Assembly (NCBI RefSeq): GCF_029143285.1
Contig: NZ_JAPDSH010000002.1
Coordinates: forward strand, 124,001 to 188,000
Reading direction: 5' to 3'
Source: Vagococcus proximus
Lineage (GTDB): Bacteria; Bacillota; Bacilli; Lactobacillales; Vagococcaceae
DNA: 64,000 bases
In this document: piece after piece, positions 52,754 to 61,459 of the stretch
Layout of the letters: each line of letters opens with the position of its first letter
How positions within the stretch are numbered: the first letter of the stretch is position 1
Program-made: the position numbers and the translations under genes
Notes under the pieces: generated by a model
Databases searched by the model: none
The model's input: the letters and a program-made list of their open reading frames with translations, nothing else
Told to the model about the DNA's origin: nothing

Positions 52754-53518
52754 ATGATTGATTTACATTGTCATATATTACCAGGTATTGATGACGGGGC
52801 ACAGACGTTAGAGGATTCCTTAGCGATGGCGGAAGTTGCCGTTGCTAATGGGATTACTCATATTTTGTGTACACCTCATCATAATAATGGTCGATTTGAA
52901 AATCCTAAATATGAAGTGATGGAGCATGTTTCAAAATTACAAGAGGAATTGGATGAACGAAATATTCCTTTGACATTGTTTGAGGGGCAAGAAGTTCGCT
53001 TGACAGGGGAGACAATCCCTGACCTATTAGGAGATAGATTATTAACGGTTGATAGTGAAGATAAATACTTGTTAATTGAGTTCCCTAGTAGTGATGTGCC
53101 CTCTTTTTCAGAACAAGTGGTCTTTGAATTGGTAAGTAAAGGTGTTACACCAATCATTGTTCATCCTGAGCGGAATGCGGTCTTTTTAGAAGAACCTAAT
53201 AGACTTATTCCATTTTTAGAGATGGGCTGTTTAGCTCAGTTAACAGCGCCTAGTTATATTGGAGTATTTGGTAAGAAAATCCAAAAAATGGCTAAACTGA
53301 TGATTAAACATAATATGGTGCATATGATTTCGACCGATGCTCATAATGTTAATAAGAGAACATTTTGTTTGAAAGAAGCCTACAAACGTTTAGGAAAAGA
53401 GTTTGGTAAGGAAAAAGTTGAAGAGTTTCAACAAATAGCAAAAGATTTAATTAATGGGGAGCAAGTTGAAGTGTCGCAATATAGTGAAGTGGAACAAAAG
53501 AGAGGCTTATTTTCTTAA
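52754..53518 (+). CDS. cpsB: PHP-family tyrosine-protein phosphatase CpsB/YwqE type
   Basis: 254 residues. Metal-binding PHP motifs: DLHCHILPGIDDGA at the N-terminus, ILCTPHHNN, LFEGQEVRL, IVHPERN and STDAHNVNKR. It is a Mn2+-dependent phosphotyrosine phosphatase that acts on the CpsD tyrosine cluster. AGGAGTAG precedes the ATG. The order cpsC-cpsD-cpsB is the Enterococcus/Lactobacillus arrangement (wzd-wze-wzb). Confidence 0.95.
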   Translation: MIDLHCHILPGIDDGAQTLEDSLAMAEVAVANGITHILCTPHHNNGRFENPKYEVMEHVSKLQEELDERNIPLTLFEGQEVRLTGETIPDLLGDRLLTVDSEDKYLLIEFPSSDVPSFSEQVVFELVSKGVTPIIVHPERNAVFLEEPNRLIPFLEMGCLAQLTAPSYIGVFGKKIQKMAKLMIKHNMVHMISTDAHNVNKRTFCLKEAYKRLGKEFGKEKVEEFQQIAKDLINGEQVEVSQYSEVEQKRGLFS

Positions 53519-53551
53519 ACCACGCTAAATATTGAAAGAAGGTTGTTTTTG

Positions 53552-55360
53552 TTGAGTAGAAAAATCAAAGTTTTTACGCTAGTTACTATTGATTCGCTAT
53601 TAATTATGATAGCGAATTTTTTCGCATATCTATATATGGGACCGTTCGTGAGAATAACACAGGAAATGATGGTTAATGCCTTGATCCTTCAATTGTGTCT
53701 GTATTTAATTTTTGGATTCTTTTTTAAAGTCTTTGTAAGAATTAATAGATACACAAATTTAAAAGAAATGATTGCTATTTTTTTGACAATTATTTTATCG
53801 TATTTAATAGAAAGTATTTACTTCTTTATGAACCATGATAGATATAGCCAGCGTTATATTTTATTAACTTCGTTAATAGCATTGCTATTAATTATTATCA
53901 GTAGAATAACATGGCGTCTAATTGTTGAATATGATGTTAAACGTCGAAACGTCGATCCAAAATCACATCGTATCCTTCTTGTTGGGGCAGGAGCAGGGGC
54001 TTCAATGTTATTGAATACTTTAAAGAACTCTACAAAATCGCAAGGTGAAATTGTAGGTGTTGTAGATGATGATCGTAATAAACAAGGAACGGTATTTTGT
54101 GGTCAAAAAGTATTAGGAACAATTCAAGATTTACCACATCTTATTGAAGAAAAACAGGCAGATATGATTACAGTTGCCATCCCTTCATTACCTGCTAAAC
54201 AGTATGAGGAAATTTTAGATTTAGTAAAAGATAAGAAGGTTAAAATAAATACGGTGCCTTCTTTAGAAGAAATAGTTCACGGGGACGTCAGCGTGAGTAA
54301 GCTAAGAGAAGTAGATGTAGTTGATTTGCTAGGAAGAGAAGAAGTTCAATTAGATATGGATACTTTAGCTGCGCAACTGACAAATAAAGTTATTTTAGTC
54401 ACAGGAGCAGGCGGCTCTATTGGTTCTGAAATATGTCGTCAGTTAATGCGTTTTACACCTAAAAAATTATTACTCGTAGGTCATGGTGAAAATTCAATTT
54501 ATTTAATTGAGAAAGAGTTAAGAAATAAGTTTAGTAATAAAAATACTGAAATTATACCGATTATTGCAGATGTACAAGATAGAAAGAGAATGTTTGAATT
54601 GATGGAAAAATACCATCCAGCTATTGTTTATCATGCAGCAGCACATAAACATGTGCCTATGATGGAGTATAATCCAACAGAAGCGATTAAAAATAATATA
54701 TATGGAACAAAGAATGTTGCAGAAGCAGCTAAGGATGCCGATGTTAAATCATTCGTAATGGTATCAACCGATAAAGCAAATAATCCGCCTAATGTTATGG
54801 GAGCTACTAAACGTGTAGCGGAAATGATTGTCACTGGATTAAACGAAGAAGGTAAAACAAAATTTTCAGCGACTCGCTTTGGGAATGTTTTAGGAAGTCG
54901 TGGGAGCGTTGTACCTTTATTTAAAGAGCAAATCGCAGCGGGAGGTCCTGTAACGGTTACCGATATGCGCATGACCCGTTACTTTATGACGATACCAGAA
55001 GCTAGTCGTTTAGTTATTCAGTCAGGAGTATTGGCAAAAGGTGGAGAAGTCTTTATTTTAGATATGGGTGAGCCTGTTAAAATTAGTGATTTGGCTAAGA
55101 AGATTATTAAATTAAGTGGTTTTTCTGAGGATGAGATACCTGTTGTTGAAACAGGTATTAGACCAGGAGAAAAGTTATACGAAGAATTATTAGTAGATAA
55201 AGAAAAATCACCAGAACAAATTTATGACAAAATATTTGTTGGGAACGTTTCGGCGTATCAACTAGGTGATGTGATGGATTTTGTAGAAAACTTATCCAAA
55301 GATGAAGAGGAACTTTCCAAAGAAATTGTAGCGTATGCAAATCAATCAAGTAAAGAATAG
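53552..55360 (+). CDS. Membrane UDP-GlcNAc 4,6-dehydratase (PglF/CapD/WbpM family)
   Basis: About 602 residues. Four N-terminal membrane helices (about 1-110), a first Rossmann domain (ILLVGAGAGASML), then the SDR catalytic domain with VTGAGGSIGSEICRQL, VYHAAAHKHVPMME and MVSTDKANNPPNVMGATKR, and a C-terminal GIRPGEKLYEELL. The Met-for-Tyr active site is normal in this family. It makes UDP-4-keto-6-deoxy-GlcNAc, the precursor of bacillosamine and related amino sugars. No ATG fits; TTG at 53549 or 53552 follows AGAAGG by 6-9 bases. Confidence 0.92.
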   Translation: MSRKIKVFTLVTIDSLLIMIANFFAYLYMGPFVRITQEMMVNALILQLCLYLIFGFFFKVFVRINRYTNLKEMIAIFLTIILSYLIESIYFFMNHDRYSQRYILLTSLIALLLIIISRITWRLIVEYDVKRRNVDPKSHRILLVGAGAGASMLLNTLKNSTKSQGEIVGVVDDDRNKQGTVFCGQKVLGTIQDLPHLIEEKQADMITVAIPSLPAKQYEEILDLVKDKKVKINTVPSLEEIVHGDVSVSKLREVDVVDLLGREEVQLDMDTLAAQLTNKVILVTGAGGSIGSEICRQLMRFTPKKLLLVGHGENSIYLIEKELRNKFSNKNTEIIPIIADVQDRKRMFELMEKYHPAIVYHAAAHKHVPMMEYNPTEAIKNNIYGTKNVAEAAKDADVKSFVMVSTDKANNPPNVMGATKRVAEMIVTGLNEEGKTKFSATRFGNVLGSRGSVVPLFKEQIAAGGPVTVTDMRMTRYFMTIPEASRLVIQSGVLAKGGEVFILDMGEPVKISDLAKKIIKLSGFSEDEIPVVETGIRPGEKLYEELLVDKEKSPEQIYDKIFVGNVSAYQLGDVMDFVENLSKDEEELSKEIVAYANQSSKE

Positions 55361-55372
55361 AGGGATTTTTAA

Positions 55373-56581
55373 ATGAAGAATATACCATTTTCACCACCAG
55401 ATATAACAGAAGAAGAGATAGCGGAAGTTGTGGATACACTTAAAAGTGGTTGGATAACAACAGGCCCTAAAACAAAGCTTTTTGAAAAAAGAGTTGCGGA
55501 GTACTGTGGAACAAATAAAGCAGTCGCTTTAAATTCAGCTACTGCATGTATGGAGATGACACTGAGAGTCTTGGGAGTAGGGCCCGGTGATGAAGTGATA
55601 ACAACAGCTTATACTTATACTGCTACAGCGAGTGCAATATATCATGTAGGTGCACAAATTGTAATGGTGGATTCAGGAGAAAATTCATATGAAATAGATT
55701 ATGATGAGATTGCTAATAAGATAACTGATAGAACTAAGGTCATTATTCCGGTAGATATCGCAGGTGTTATGTGTAATTATAATAAAGTTTTTGAAGTAGT
55801 CGAAAGTAAAAAAAACCTCTTTAAACCAGCAAATAATATCCAAGAAAAAATGGGAAGAATTACAGTTATGGCAGATGGAGCACACTCTTTTGGAGCTAGT
55901 CAATTTGGCAAAATGAGTGGAGCAGTTGCGGATTTTACTGCATTTTCATTTCACGCTGTAAAGAATTTGACTACAGGAGAAGGGGGGGCCGTAACATGGC
56001 AACCTATTGAGGGGATTAGTGATGAAGATATTTATAAAAATTATATGTTACTATCCCTTCACGGACAATCGAAAGATGCACTTGAAAAAACTAAGTTAGG
56101 TTCTTGGGAATACGATATTTTGTCACCAAATTTCAAATGTAATATGACAGATATTATGGCTTCAATTGGCTTAATTCAACTTAATAGATACGATAAAATG
56201 TTGAGTCGAAGAAAAGAAATTATTGAAATGTATTATGATGGGTTTAAGGATACCAATATTTCGTGTATTCAACATTTTACAGAGGGTAATAAGTCTAGTG
56301 GCCATCTTTTCCTAACCAGAATAGATGGGATAGCAGAGGAAGAAAGAAATAGTATAATTCAAAAGTTAGCAGAAAAAGGTATTTCTAGTAATGTTCATTA
56401 TAAACCACTACCATTATTAACAGCCTATAAAGATTTAGGATTTGATATCCAAGATTATCCAAATGCTCATGAACAGTATAAGAATGGAATTTCTTTACCG
56501 TTACATACATTATTGACTGATAAAGAGGTTAGATACATTATTGAAAAGTATAAGAAAATTATAGATGGAGAATCAGAATAG
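55373..56581 (+). CDS. PLP-dependent sugar aminotransferase (DegT/DnrJ/EryC1/StrS, PglE-like)
   Basis: 402 residues. IPFSPPDITEEEIAEVVDTL and SGWITTGPKTKLFEKRVAEY at the N-terminus, ALNSATACMEMTLR, MADGAHSFGA with the PLP-ring Asp, and SFHAVKNLTTGEGG with the Schiff-base Lys. The family transaminates keto-sugar nucleotides. Directly downstream of the 4,6-dehydratase (12 bases), it most likely produces UDP-4-amino-4,6-dideoxy-GlcNAc, as PglE does. The stop codon adjoins the next gene's start. Confidence 0.92.
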   Translation: MKNIPFSPPDITEEEIAEVVDTLKSGWITTGPKTKLFEKRVAEYCGTNKAVALNSATACMEMTLRVLGVGPGDEVITTAYTYTATASAIYHVGAQIVMVDSGENSYEIDYDEIANKITDRTKVIIPVDIAGVMCNYNKVFEVVESKKNLFKPANNIQEKMGRITVMADGAHSFGASQFGKMSGAVADFTAFSFHAVKNLTTGEGGAVTWQPIEGISDEDIYKNYMLLSLHGQSKDALEKTKLGSWEYDILSPNFKCNMTDIMASIGLIQLNRYDKMLSRRKEIIEMYYDGFKDTNISCIQHFTEGNKSSGHLFLTRIDGIAEEERNSIIQKLAEKGISSNVHYKPLPLLTAYKDLGFDIQDYPNAHEQYKNGISLPLHTLLTDKEVRYIIEKYKKIIDGESE

Positions 56582-57172
56582 ATGTATAGCAAATTTTTTA
56601 AAAGATGGATAGATATCGTATTATGTCTATTGGTATGTCCGATAGTCTTGTTAGTTATCATTGTTTTTGCACCATTTATCTATTTTGAAGATAAGGGTTC
56701 AATTTTTTATAAAGCTAAGCGACGTGGACAGTATGGTACGGTATTCAATATGCTGAAATTACGAACAATGAAGGTAAATGCTCCTGATATTAGGAATGAA
56801 GACAATTCAACATTTAATTCTGAGAATGATCCAAGAGTGACTAAAGTGGGAAGGGTTTTAAGAAAAACGAGTTTAGATGAATTCCCTCAATTTTTAAATG
56901 TCATCAAAGGTGATATGAGTTTAATAGGACCAAGACCAGTTATGACTGATAAACCATTATCAGAATATGATCAAGTTCGAATAGATCGTTTAAAAGTTAA
57001 GCCGGGTATTACAGGCTTGTCACAGGCGTACTATAGAAATTCAATTTCTCAAGAAGAGAAAATGAAAATTGATGCAGAATATGCAAATACTGTAACCTTT
57101 GTTTTAGATATCAAGATAATATTTAAGACGCTTAAAACTGTATTATTAAAAGAAAATATATACATCGAGTAA
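56582..57172 (+). CDS. Initiating phosphoglycosyl transferase (PglC-like bacterial sugar transferase)
   Basis: 196 residues, a minimal monotopic PGT. An N-terminal re-entrant hydrophobic segment (DIVLCLLVCPIVLLVIIVF) precedes the catalytic domain with FYKAKRRGQYGTVFNMLKLR, TSLDEFPQFLNVIKGDMSL (catalytic Asp-Glu) and IGPRPVMTD. It transfers a sugar-1-phosphate to undecaprenyl phosphate and so starts the repeat unit. Its small PglC-type size and the adjacent dehydratase and aminotransferase suggest that the first sugar is a bacillosamine-type residue. It starts one base after the aminotransferase stop. Confidence 0.93.
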   Translation: MYSKFFKRWIDIVLCLLVCPIVLLVIIVFAPFIYFEDKGSIFYKAKRRGQYGTVFNMLKLRTMKVNAPDIRNEDNSTFNSENDPRVTKVGRVLRKTSLDEFPQFLNVIKGDMSLIGPRPVMTDKPLSEYDQVRIDRLKVKPGITGLSQAYYRNSISQEEKMKIDAEYANTVTFVLDIKIIFKTLKTVLLKENIYIE

Positions 57173-57183
57173 GGAAGGATCTC

Positions 57184-58362
57184 ATGAAAAAACTACTAAT
57201 TTTAGGGGGATCAGAACTTCAGGTTCCTATGATACGAAAAGCAAAAACATTAGGGTACTGTGTAGCAGTTGTAGATTTCAATAACGAAGCAGCAGGACGT
57301 AGATTTAGTGATTATTTCTATAATATTAGTACAAATGATATACAGGGGGTTATTGAGGTCGTTAAAGAATTTCAACCCAATGGTATCACAACTATTGCTA
57401 CAGACATGCCAGTTAGAACAATCGCAGGTGTTAATGATTATTTAGGAACTCAAGAAGGTTTAGACAGTGCAACTGCAATAAGATGTACTGATAAATTAAA
57501 GATGATAGAATCTTTATCATCTAATAATGTGAGTGTTCCTTGGTTTTATTTAGTAGATAGAACAAAAAAAATCGAGGAAGATTTAGAATTTCCTTGTATT
57601 GTTAAGCCAGTAGATAGCTCAGGAAGCCGAGGAGTATCTACTGTTAATAATATACAGGAACTATCGTCAGCAATTGAATATGCACTTGAATTTTCTAAAG
57701 AAGAAGAAGTATTGGTTGAAGAATTATTAATTGGTCAAGAAATTAGTGTAGAGGTTCTTGTTCATAAAGGAAAGGTTAATATTCTAGCTTATACAGAAAA
57801 AACAACAACAGGATCTCCTTATTTTGTTGAACTAATGCATATACAGCCGGCAAATTTATCGAGTCTTGTTAAGAATAAAGTAGATAAACTTGTTAAAGAT
57901 TCTTTATTTGTGTTAGGAGTTAACCATGGTCCAGCGCATGTAGAAATGATGTTAACAGAAAAAGGTCCTAAAATAATTGAAGTAGGTGCGAGACTGGGTG
58001 GGGATTTCATAACAACCCACTTAGTAGAATTATCAACAGGGATTGATATTGTAGGTGCTACGATAAAACAAGCTTGTGGTGATGATTTTTCATTAGAGAG
58101 TACAATGACAAAAGCAAGCATAGTCAAGTTTTTTCATTCAGAAACATATGGTAAGATAAAAAATATAATTGTACCATCTGAAGCGTTACAAATTGAAGGT
58201 ATAAAAGATATCTGTTTATTTAAAAATAAGGGAGACTATCTTGGACCTATAAATAACAGTACAAGTCGTTTAGGCGCAGTTATTGGTCAAGCTGACAATC
58301 GCAAAGAAGCACTAGCTATTTGTGATGAAGCTATAAAACAAATCAAGGTTTTGACCTTGTAA
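57184..58362 (+). CDS. ATP-grasp domain ligase
   Basis: 392 residues. N-terminal preATP-grasp fold (LLILGGSELQVPMIRKAKTLG), then the ATP-grasp core with FPCIVKPVDSSGSRGVSTV (phosphate-binding Lys), EEVLVEELLIGQEISVEVLV and metal ligands in MMLTEKGPKIIEVGARLGGD. The layout is that of carboxylate-amine ligases such as PurK, BtrJ-like and D-Ala ligase relatives. It probably forms an amide between a carboxylate (amino acid or similar) and an amine; the amine of the 4-amino sugar made by the neighbours is an obvious candidate. Substrates are inferred from context only. Confidence 0.88.
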   Translation: MKKLLILGGSELQVPMIRKAKTLGYCVAVVDFNNEAAGRRFSDYFYNISTNDIQGVIEVVKEFQPNGITTIATDMPVRTIAGVNDYLGTQEGLDSATAIRCTDKLKMIESLSSNNVSVPWFYLVDRTKKIEEDLEFPCIVKPVDSSGSRGVSTVNNIQELSSAIEYALEFSKEEEVLVEELLIGQEISVEVLVHKGKVNILAYTEKTTTGSPYFVELMHIQPANLSSLVKNKVDKLVKDSLFVLGVNHGPAHVEMMLTEKGPKIIEVGARLGGDFITTHLVELSTGIDIVGATIKQACGDDFSLESTMTKASIVKFFHSETYGKIKNIIVPSEALQIEGIKDICLFKNKGDYLGPINNSTSRLGAVIGQADNRKEALAICDEAIKQIKVLTL

Positions 58363-58378
58363 TTTCAGGAGTGATAAT

Positions 58379-59005
58379 ATGAAGGATTTAATTATAATCG
58401 GTGCAGGTGGGCTAGGTCGTAAAGTATTTGTTTGCTTAAAAAGATTAAATCAAGGGAATTTAAGATGGAATATCAAGGGTTTTATTGATGATGATTTAAA
58501 TAGTCTTGATAATGTCAGATGTGATTTAAAAATAATTGGCAGTATTAAAGATTATCAACCGAAACCTAATGATGTATTTGTTCTAGCAATGTCTAATCCC
58601 GATGCAAAAGAAAAGATGGCAGATATGTTTCTTGAAAGAGGAGCAGTATTTGAAACAATCGTTTCACCTGATGTACTTTTAGGGGATTATGTTGAAATTG
58701 GTTTAGGAAGTATTGTAATGACACCATACAACATTGAAAGTGGGGCTAAAATCGGGAAATTTGTGACGATTTTGGGATCAACTTTGGCATTAGATGGTCA
58801 AATAGGTGATTATTCTACAACTACAGGCTTCGCTAATTTAACAAATGCTAATATTGGGAAAAAGGTTTTTGTAGGGAGTCATGCGGTTATTTTAGAAGGG
58901 TTGAATATTGGCGATGAATCGTCAGTAGGTGTTGGTAGTATTGTTATGAAAGATGTTAATCCAGGTACAAAAGTTTTTGGTAATCCAGCAAGAGAATATA
59001 AATAA
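58379..59005 (+). CDS. Sugar O/N-acyltransferase of the NeuD/PglD family
   Basis: 208 residues. An N-terminal UDP-sugar-binding Rossmann-like domain (LIIIGAGGLGRKVFVCL) precedes a left-handed beta-helix of hexapeptide repeats (ESGAKIGKFVTILG, DGQIGDYSTTTGF, ANIGKKVFVGSHAVI). The PglD catalytic position expected as His is not plain here: the TTTGFANLTNA stretch replaces the usual GHx core, which may alter acyl donor or catalysis. It normally N-acetylates UDP-4-amino-sugars using acetyl-CoA. Followed 12 bases later by an acyl carrier protein gene. Confidence 0.88.
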   Translation: MKDLIIIGAGGLGRKVFVCLKRLNQGNLRWNIKGFIDDDLNSLDNVRCDLKIIGSIKDYQPKPNDVFVLAMSNPDAKEKMADMFLERGAVFETIVSPDVLLGDYVEIGLGSIVMTPYNIESGAKIGKFVTILGSTLALDGQIGDYSTTTGFANLTNANIGKKVFVGSHAVILEGLNIGDESSVGVGSIVMKDVNPGTKVFGNPAREYK

Positions 59006-59017
59006 AGGACGTGCAAA

Positions 59018-59257
59018 ATGGAAAATAAAATAAAATTAAATGAAATATTTAAAAGAACATTCAATATTAAGGATGAGGAATTAGATTTTTTATTTAACAA
59101 AGAAAATGTTACTAATTGGGATTCATTAGGTCATATTACCTTAGTTTCTGAAATTGAAAATGACTTTGAAGTTATGATGGAGACAGAAGATATTCTAGCT
59201 TTAAATAGTTTTGATGACGCAATTAAAATTTTAGAAAAAAACGAAATATCATTTTAA
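59018..59257 (+). CDS. Stand-alone acyl carrier protein in the polysaccharide locus
   Basis: 79 residues, acidic helical protein. NWDSLGHITLVSEIENDFEV contains the Ser (about residue 37, DSLGH) that accepts 4'-phosphopantetheine. It is not the housekeeping AcpP of a fatty acid operon: it stands between a sugar acyltransferase and an SDR reductase, followed by an acyl-adenylating enzyme. Size and sequence are between DltC-type and specialised PKS/NRPS-like carrier proteins. It probably carries an acyl or aminoacyl group destined for the polysaccharide. GGACGTG precedes the ATG. Confidence 0.9.
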   Translation: MENKIKLNEIFKRTFNIKDEELDFLFNKENVTNWDSLGHITLVSEIENDFEVMMETEDILALNSFDDAIKILEKNEISF

Positions 59258-59283
59258 ATTACTCGCTCTAGGAGGAAAAAGGT

Positions 59284-60021
59284 ATGACATTGGACGGTAA
59301 AGTGTGTCTAGTTACAGGTGCAAGTAAGGGGATTGGTAGAGCTATAACAGAACTTTTTGCTGAGCAAGGTGCTATTGTTTATGCGGTGGCTAGAAATATT
59401 GATGACTTAAATAAATGGGTTGTAAATAAAGCGTTTCAGTCTAAGGTAATACCAATCTCATTTGACTTGAAAAATATAAGTCAAATAAAACAAATATTTC
59501 TAAGAATGCGAAAAGAGCAGGGAAAGATTGACGTGGTAGTTAATAATGCAGGAATTGAATATAACGAGAGAATTGGAATGATTTCTCAAAAAAATTTACA
59601 AGATATGTTCGAATTGAATGTGTTTAGTACAATTGAAATAATTCAATTAGCTTCTCGTATTATGGCCCCTAAAAAATGCGGAAGTATCATTAATATTTCT
59701 TCAGTTGTTGGGATCAAAGGTAATTCTGGTCAGTTGAGTTATTCAGCTACAAAAGGAGCGATAAACTCAGTAACACTTTCAGCAGCTAAGGAGTTAGCTT
59801 CTAATAATATTCGAGTAAATGCTGTAGCTCCAGGATTGACTGAAACTACAATGTTAGATGATGCTAAATCAGAGGAGTTGGAAAAGAGAATTAATAATAT
59901 AAAATTGGGAAGGTTAGCTAAAGTTGATGATATTGCAAACGCTGTTCTATTTTTAGCCAGCGATGCCTCGGAGTATATTTCTGGTCAAATACTTTCAGTA
60001 GATGGATGTTCAATTTTTTAA
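59284..60021 (+). CDS. SDR family oxidoreductase (FabG-like 3-oxoacyl-ACP reductase type)
   Basis: 245 residues, classical SDR. Cofactor motif VTGASKGIGRAI (about 10-21), NNAGIEYN, catalytic Ser in INISSVVGIKGN, YSATKGA with the Tyr-Lys pair (about 155-161) and NAVAPGLTETTM. It is closest in style to FabG reductases, which reduce a keto group on an ACP-bound acyl chain with NADPH, and the ACP gene directly upstream supports this. Reduction of a keto sugar cannot be excluded. AGGAGG precedes the ATG. Confidence 0.9.
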   Translation: MTLDGKVCLVTGASKGIGRAITELFAEQGAIVYAVARNIDDLNKWVVNKAFQSKVIPISFDLKNISQIKQIFLRMRKEQGKIDVVVNNAGIEYNERIGMISQKNLQDMFELNVFSTIEIIQLASRIMAPKKCGSIINISSVVGIKGNSGQLSYSATKGAINSVTLSAAKELASNNIRVNAVAPGLTETTMLDDAKSEELEKRINNIKLGRLAKVDDIANAVLFLASDASEYISGQILSVDGCSIF

Positions 60022-60050
60022 TATTACTTTATAGATAGGATGTGAAAATT

Positions 60051-61448
60051 GTGTTTTTAAATATTGATCAAAAAAAACCAGAAAAAATTGCTTTATTAGA
60101 TGATACGAATAAATCGATTACATATGGTGAGTTAGTAAAGTTTTGTAATGATTTATCAGAAAAGCAATTACAAAGAGGTTTAGTTTTATGTCTATGTGAT
60201 AATTCAGTAGATAGTGCTGTAGGTTATATTTCACTTATAGAAAATAAATTGGTCCCCATCATGCTATCAGTTAACACAGATCCAAAACTTATTGAATCAT
60301 TTATTAAGAATTATGAACCAATGTACATTTTCTCACCAAAATCTAACGAATATATTAGTGAAGATAGTACAAAAATATTATCATATGGTGAGTTTGGTTT
60401 GGTTTCAAGGTCTAACAATATTGATGATTTAAACGAAAATTTATCCATTTTATTACCTACATCTGGGAGTACAGGCTCACCTAAATTAGTACGCTATAAG
60501 TATGGTAATTTAGAAAGTAATGCAGAAAATGTTGCTAAGGGACTAAAGTGGACAGATTCTGAAATAGGTTTTATGGACTTACCTATGAATTATACAATGT
60601 CGCTAAATGTTATTAATGTACATTTATGGTTAGGTGCGAGAGTGGTTTTAACCAAACACAATATTTTAAGTAGAGAATATTGGTCTCAGTTGGATGGAAA
60701 AGATATCACTAATATTACAGGAGTCCCTTTCAGTTATGAACTCCTTGAAAAATTAGGGTTATATAGAAAAAATCTCCCTAAATTAAATTATTTGTGTCAA
60801 GGTGGTGGGAAATTACCAAACGATAGATTCAAATCTTTAACTAAGTATGCAAAAGAAACAAATAAATATTTTATACCTACATTTGGAACAACAGAGACTT
60901 CTGCACGAATGAGTTTTTTACCATCTAATTTTGTAGATGAGAAAATTGGAAGCATAGGTAAACCTTTTCCGTATGGTAAAATGTATTTGATTGATGAGGA
61001 CAATAATGAAATTACTAATTCAGACGTAAGAGGCGAATTGGTCTATGAGGGCCCGAATGTAACGATGGGATATGCTATGAATAAAAGTGATTTATTATTG
61101 GATGACGAATGGTGTGGTAAATATATCACTGGTGACTATGCGAGTATAGATGAAGATGGGTTCTTTTATATTCAAGGAAGAAAATCAAGATTTTTAAAAT
61201 TACTTGGACACAGAGTAAGTTTAGATCAAACAGAATTGTTGATTAAAGATGAGTTTAAAATAGAGTGCGCATGTACAGGTACAGATGAGTGTATGGTCAT
61301 ATACATTACTGATTCAGAAAAAACTGAAAGTGTCCATGAATTCGTTTCTAAAAAAATGGATTTATACATGGGATTATTTAAAGTAAAAGTTATTTCTGAG
61401 ATACCAAGAAACGAAGCTGGTAAAACAATGTACAAATTATTGAAATAA
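60051..61448 (+). CDS. AMP-forming acyl/aminoacyl ligase (ANL superfamily)
   Basis: About 465 residues. Adenylation motifs: LLPTSGSTGSPKLVRY (A3 P-loop, about 140-155), FGTTETSARMSF (A5), GELVYEGPNVTMGYA, YITGDYASIDEDGFFYIQGR (A7-A8 hinge) and the catalytic Lys in IPRNEAGKTMYKLLK (A10) at the C-terminus. It activates a carboxylic acid as an adenylate and can load it on a carrier protein, most likely the ACP encoded two genes upstream. The acid is unknown. GTG at 60051 follows AGGATG by 8 bases and is the best start. Confidence 0.9.
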   Translation: MFLNIDQKKPEKIALLDDTNKSITYGELVKFCNDLSEKQLQRGLVLCLCDNSVDSAVGYISLIENKLVPIMLSVNTDPKLIESFIKNYEPMYIFSPKSNEYISEDSTKILSYGEFGLVSRSNNIDDLNENLSILLPTSGSTGSPKLVRYKYGNLESNAENVAKGLKWTDSEIGFMDLPMNYTMSLNVINVHLWLGARVVLTKHNILSREYWSQLDGKDITNITGVPFSYELLEKLGLYRKNLPKLNYLCQGGGKLPNDRFKSLTKYAKETNKYFIPTFGTTETSARMSFLPSNFVDEKIGSIGKPFPYGKMYLIDEDNNEITNSDVRGELVYEGPNVTMGYAMNKSDLLLDDEWCGKYITGDYASIDEDGFFYIQGRKSRFLKLLGHRVSLDQTELLIKDEFKIECACTGTDECMVIYITDSEKTESVHEFVSKKMDLYMGLFKVKVISEIPRNEAGKTMYKLLK

Positions 61449-61459
61449 GTAGGGATCGA

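Noticed and set aside
59018-61448. dlt operon (D-alanylation of teichoic acid)
   Set aside because: The ligase and carrier protein resemble DltA and DltC in size, but no DltB or DltD is present, and an SDR lies between them within a sugar pathway.
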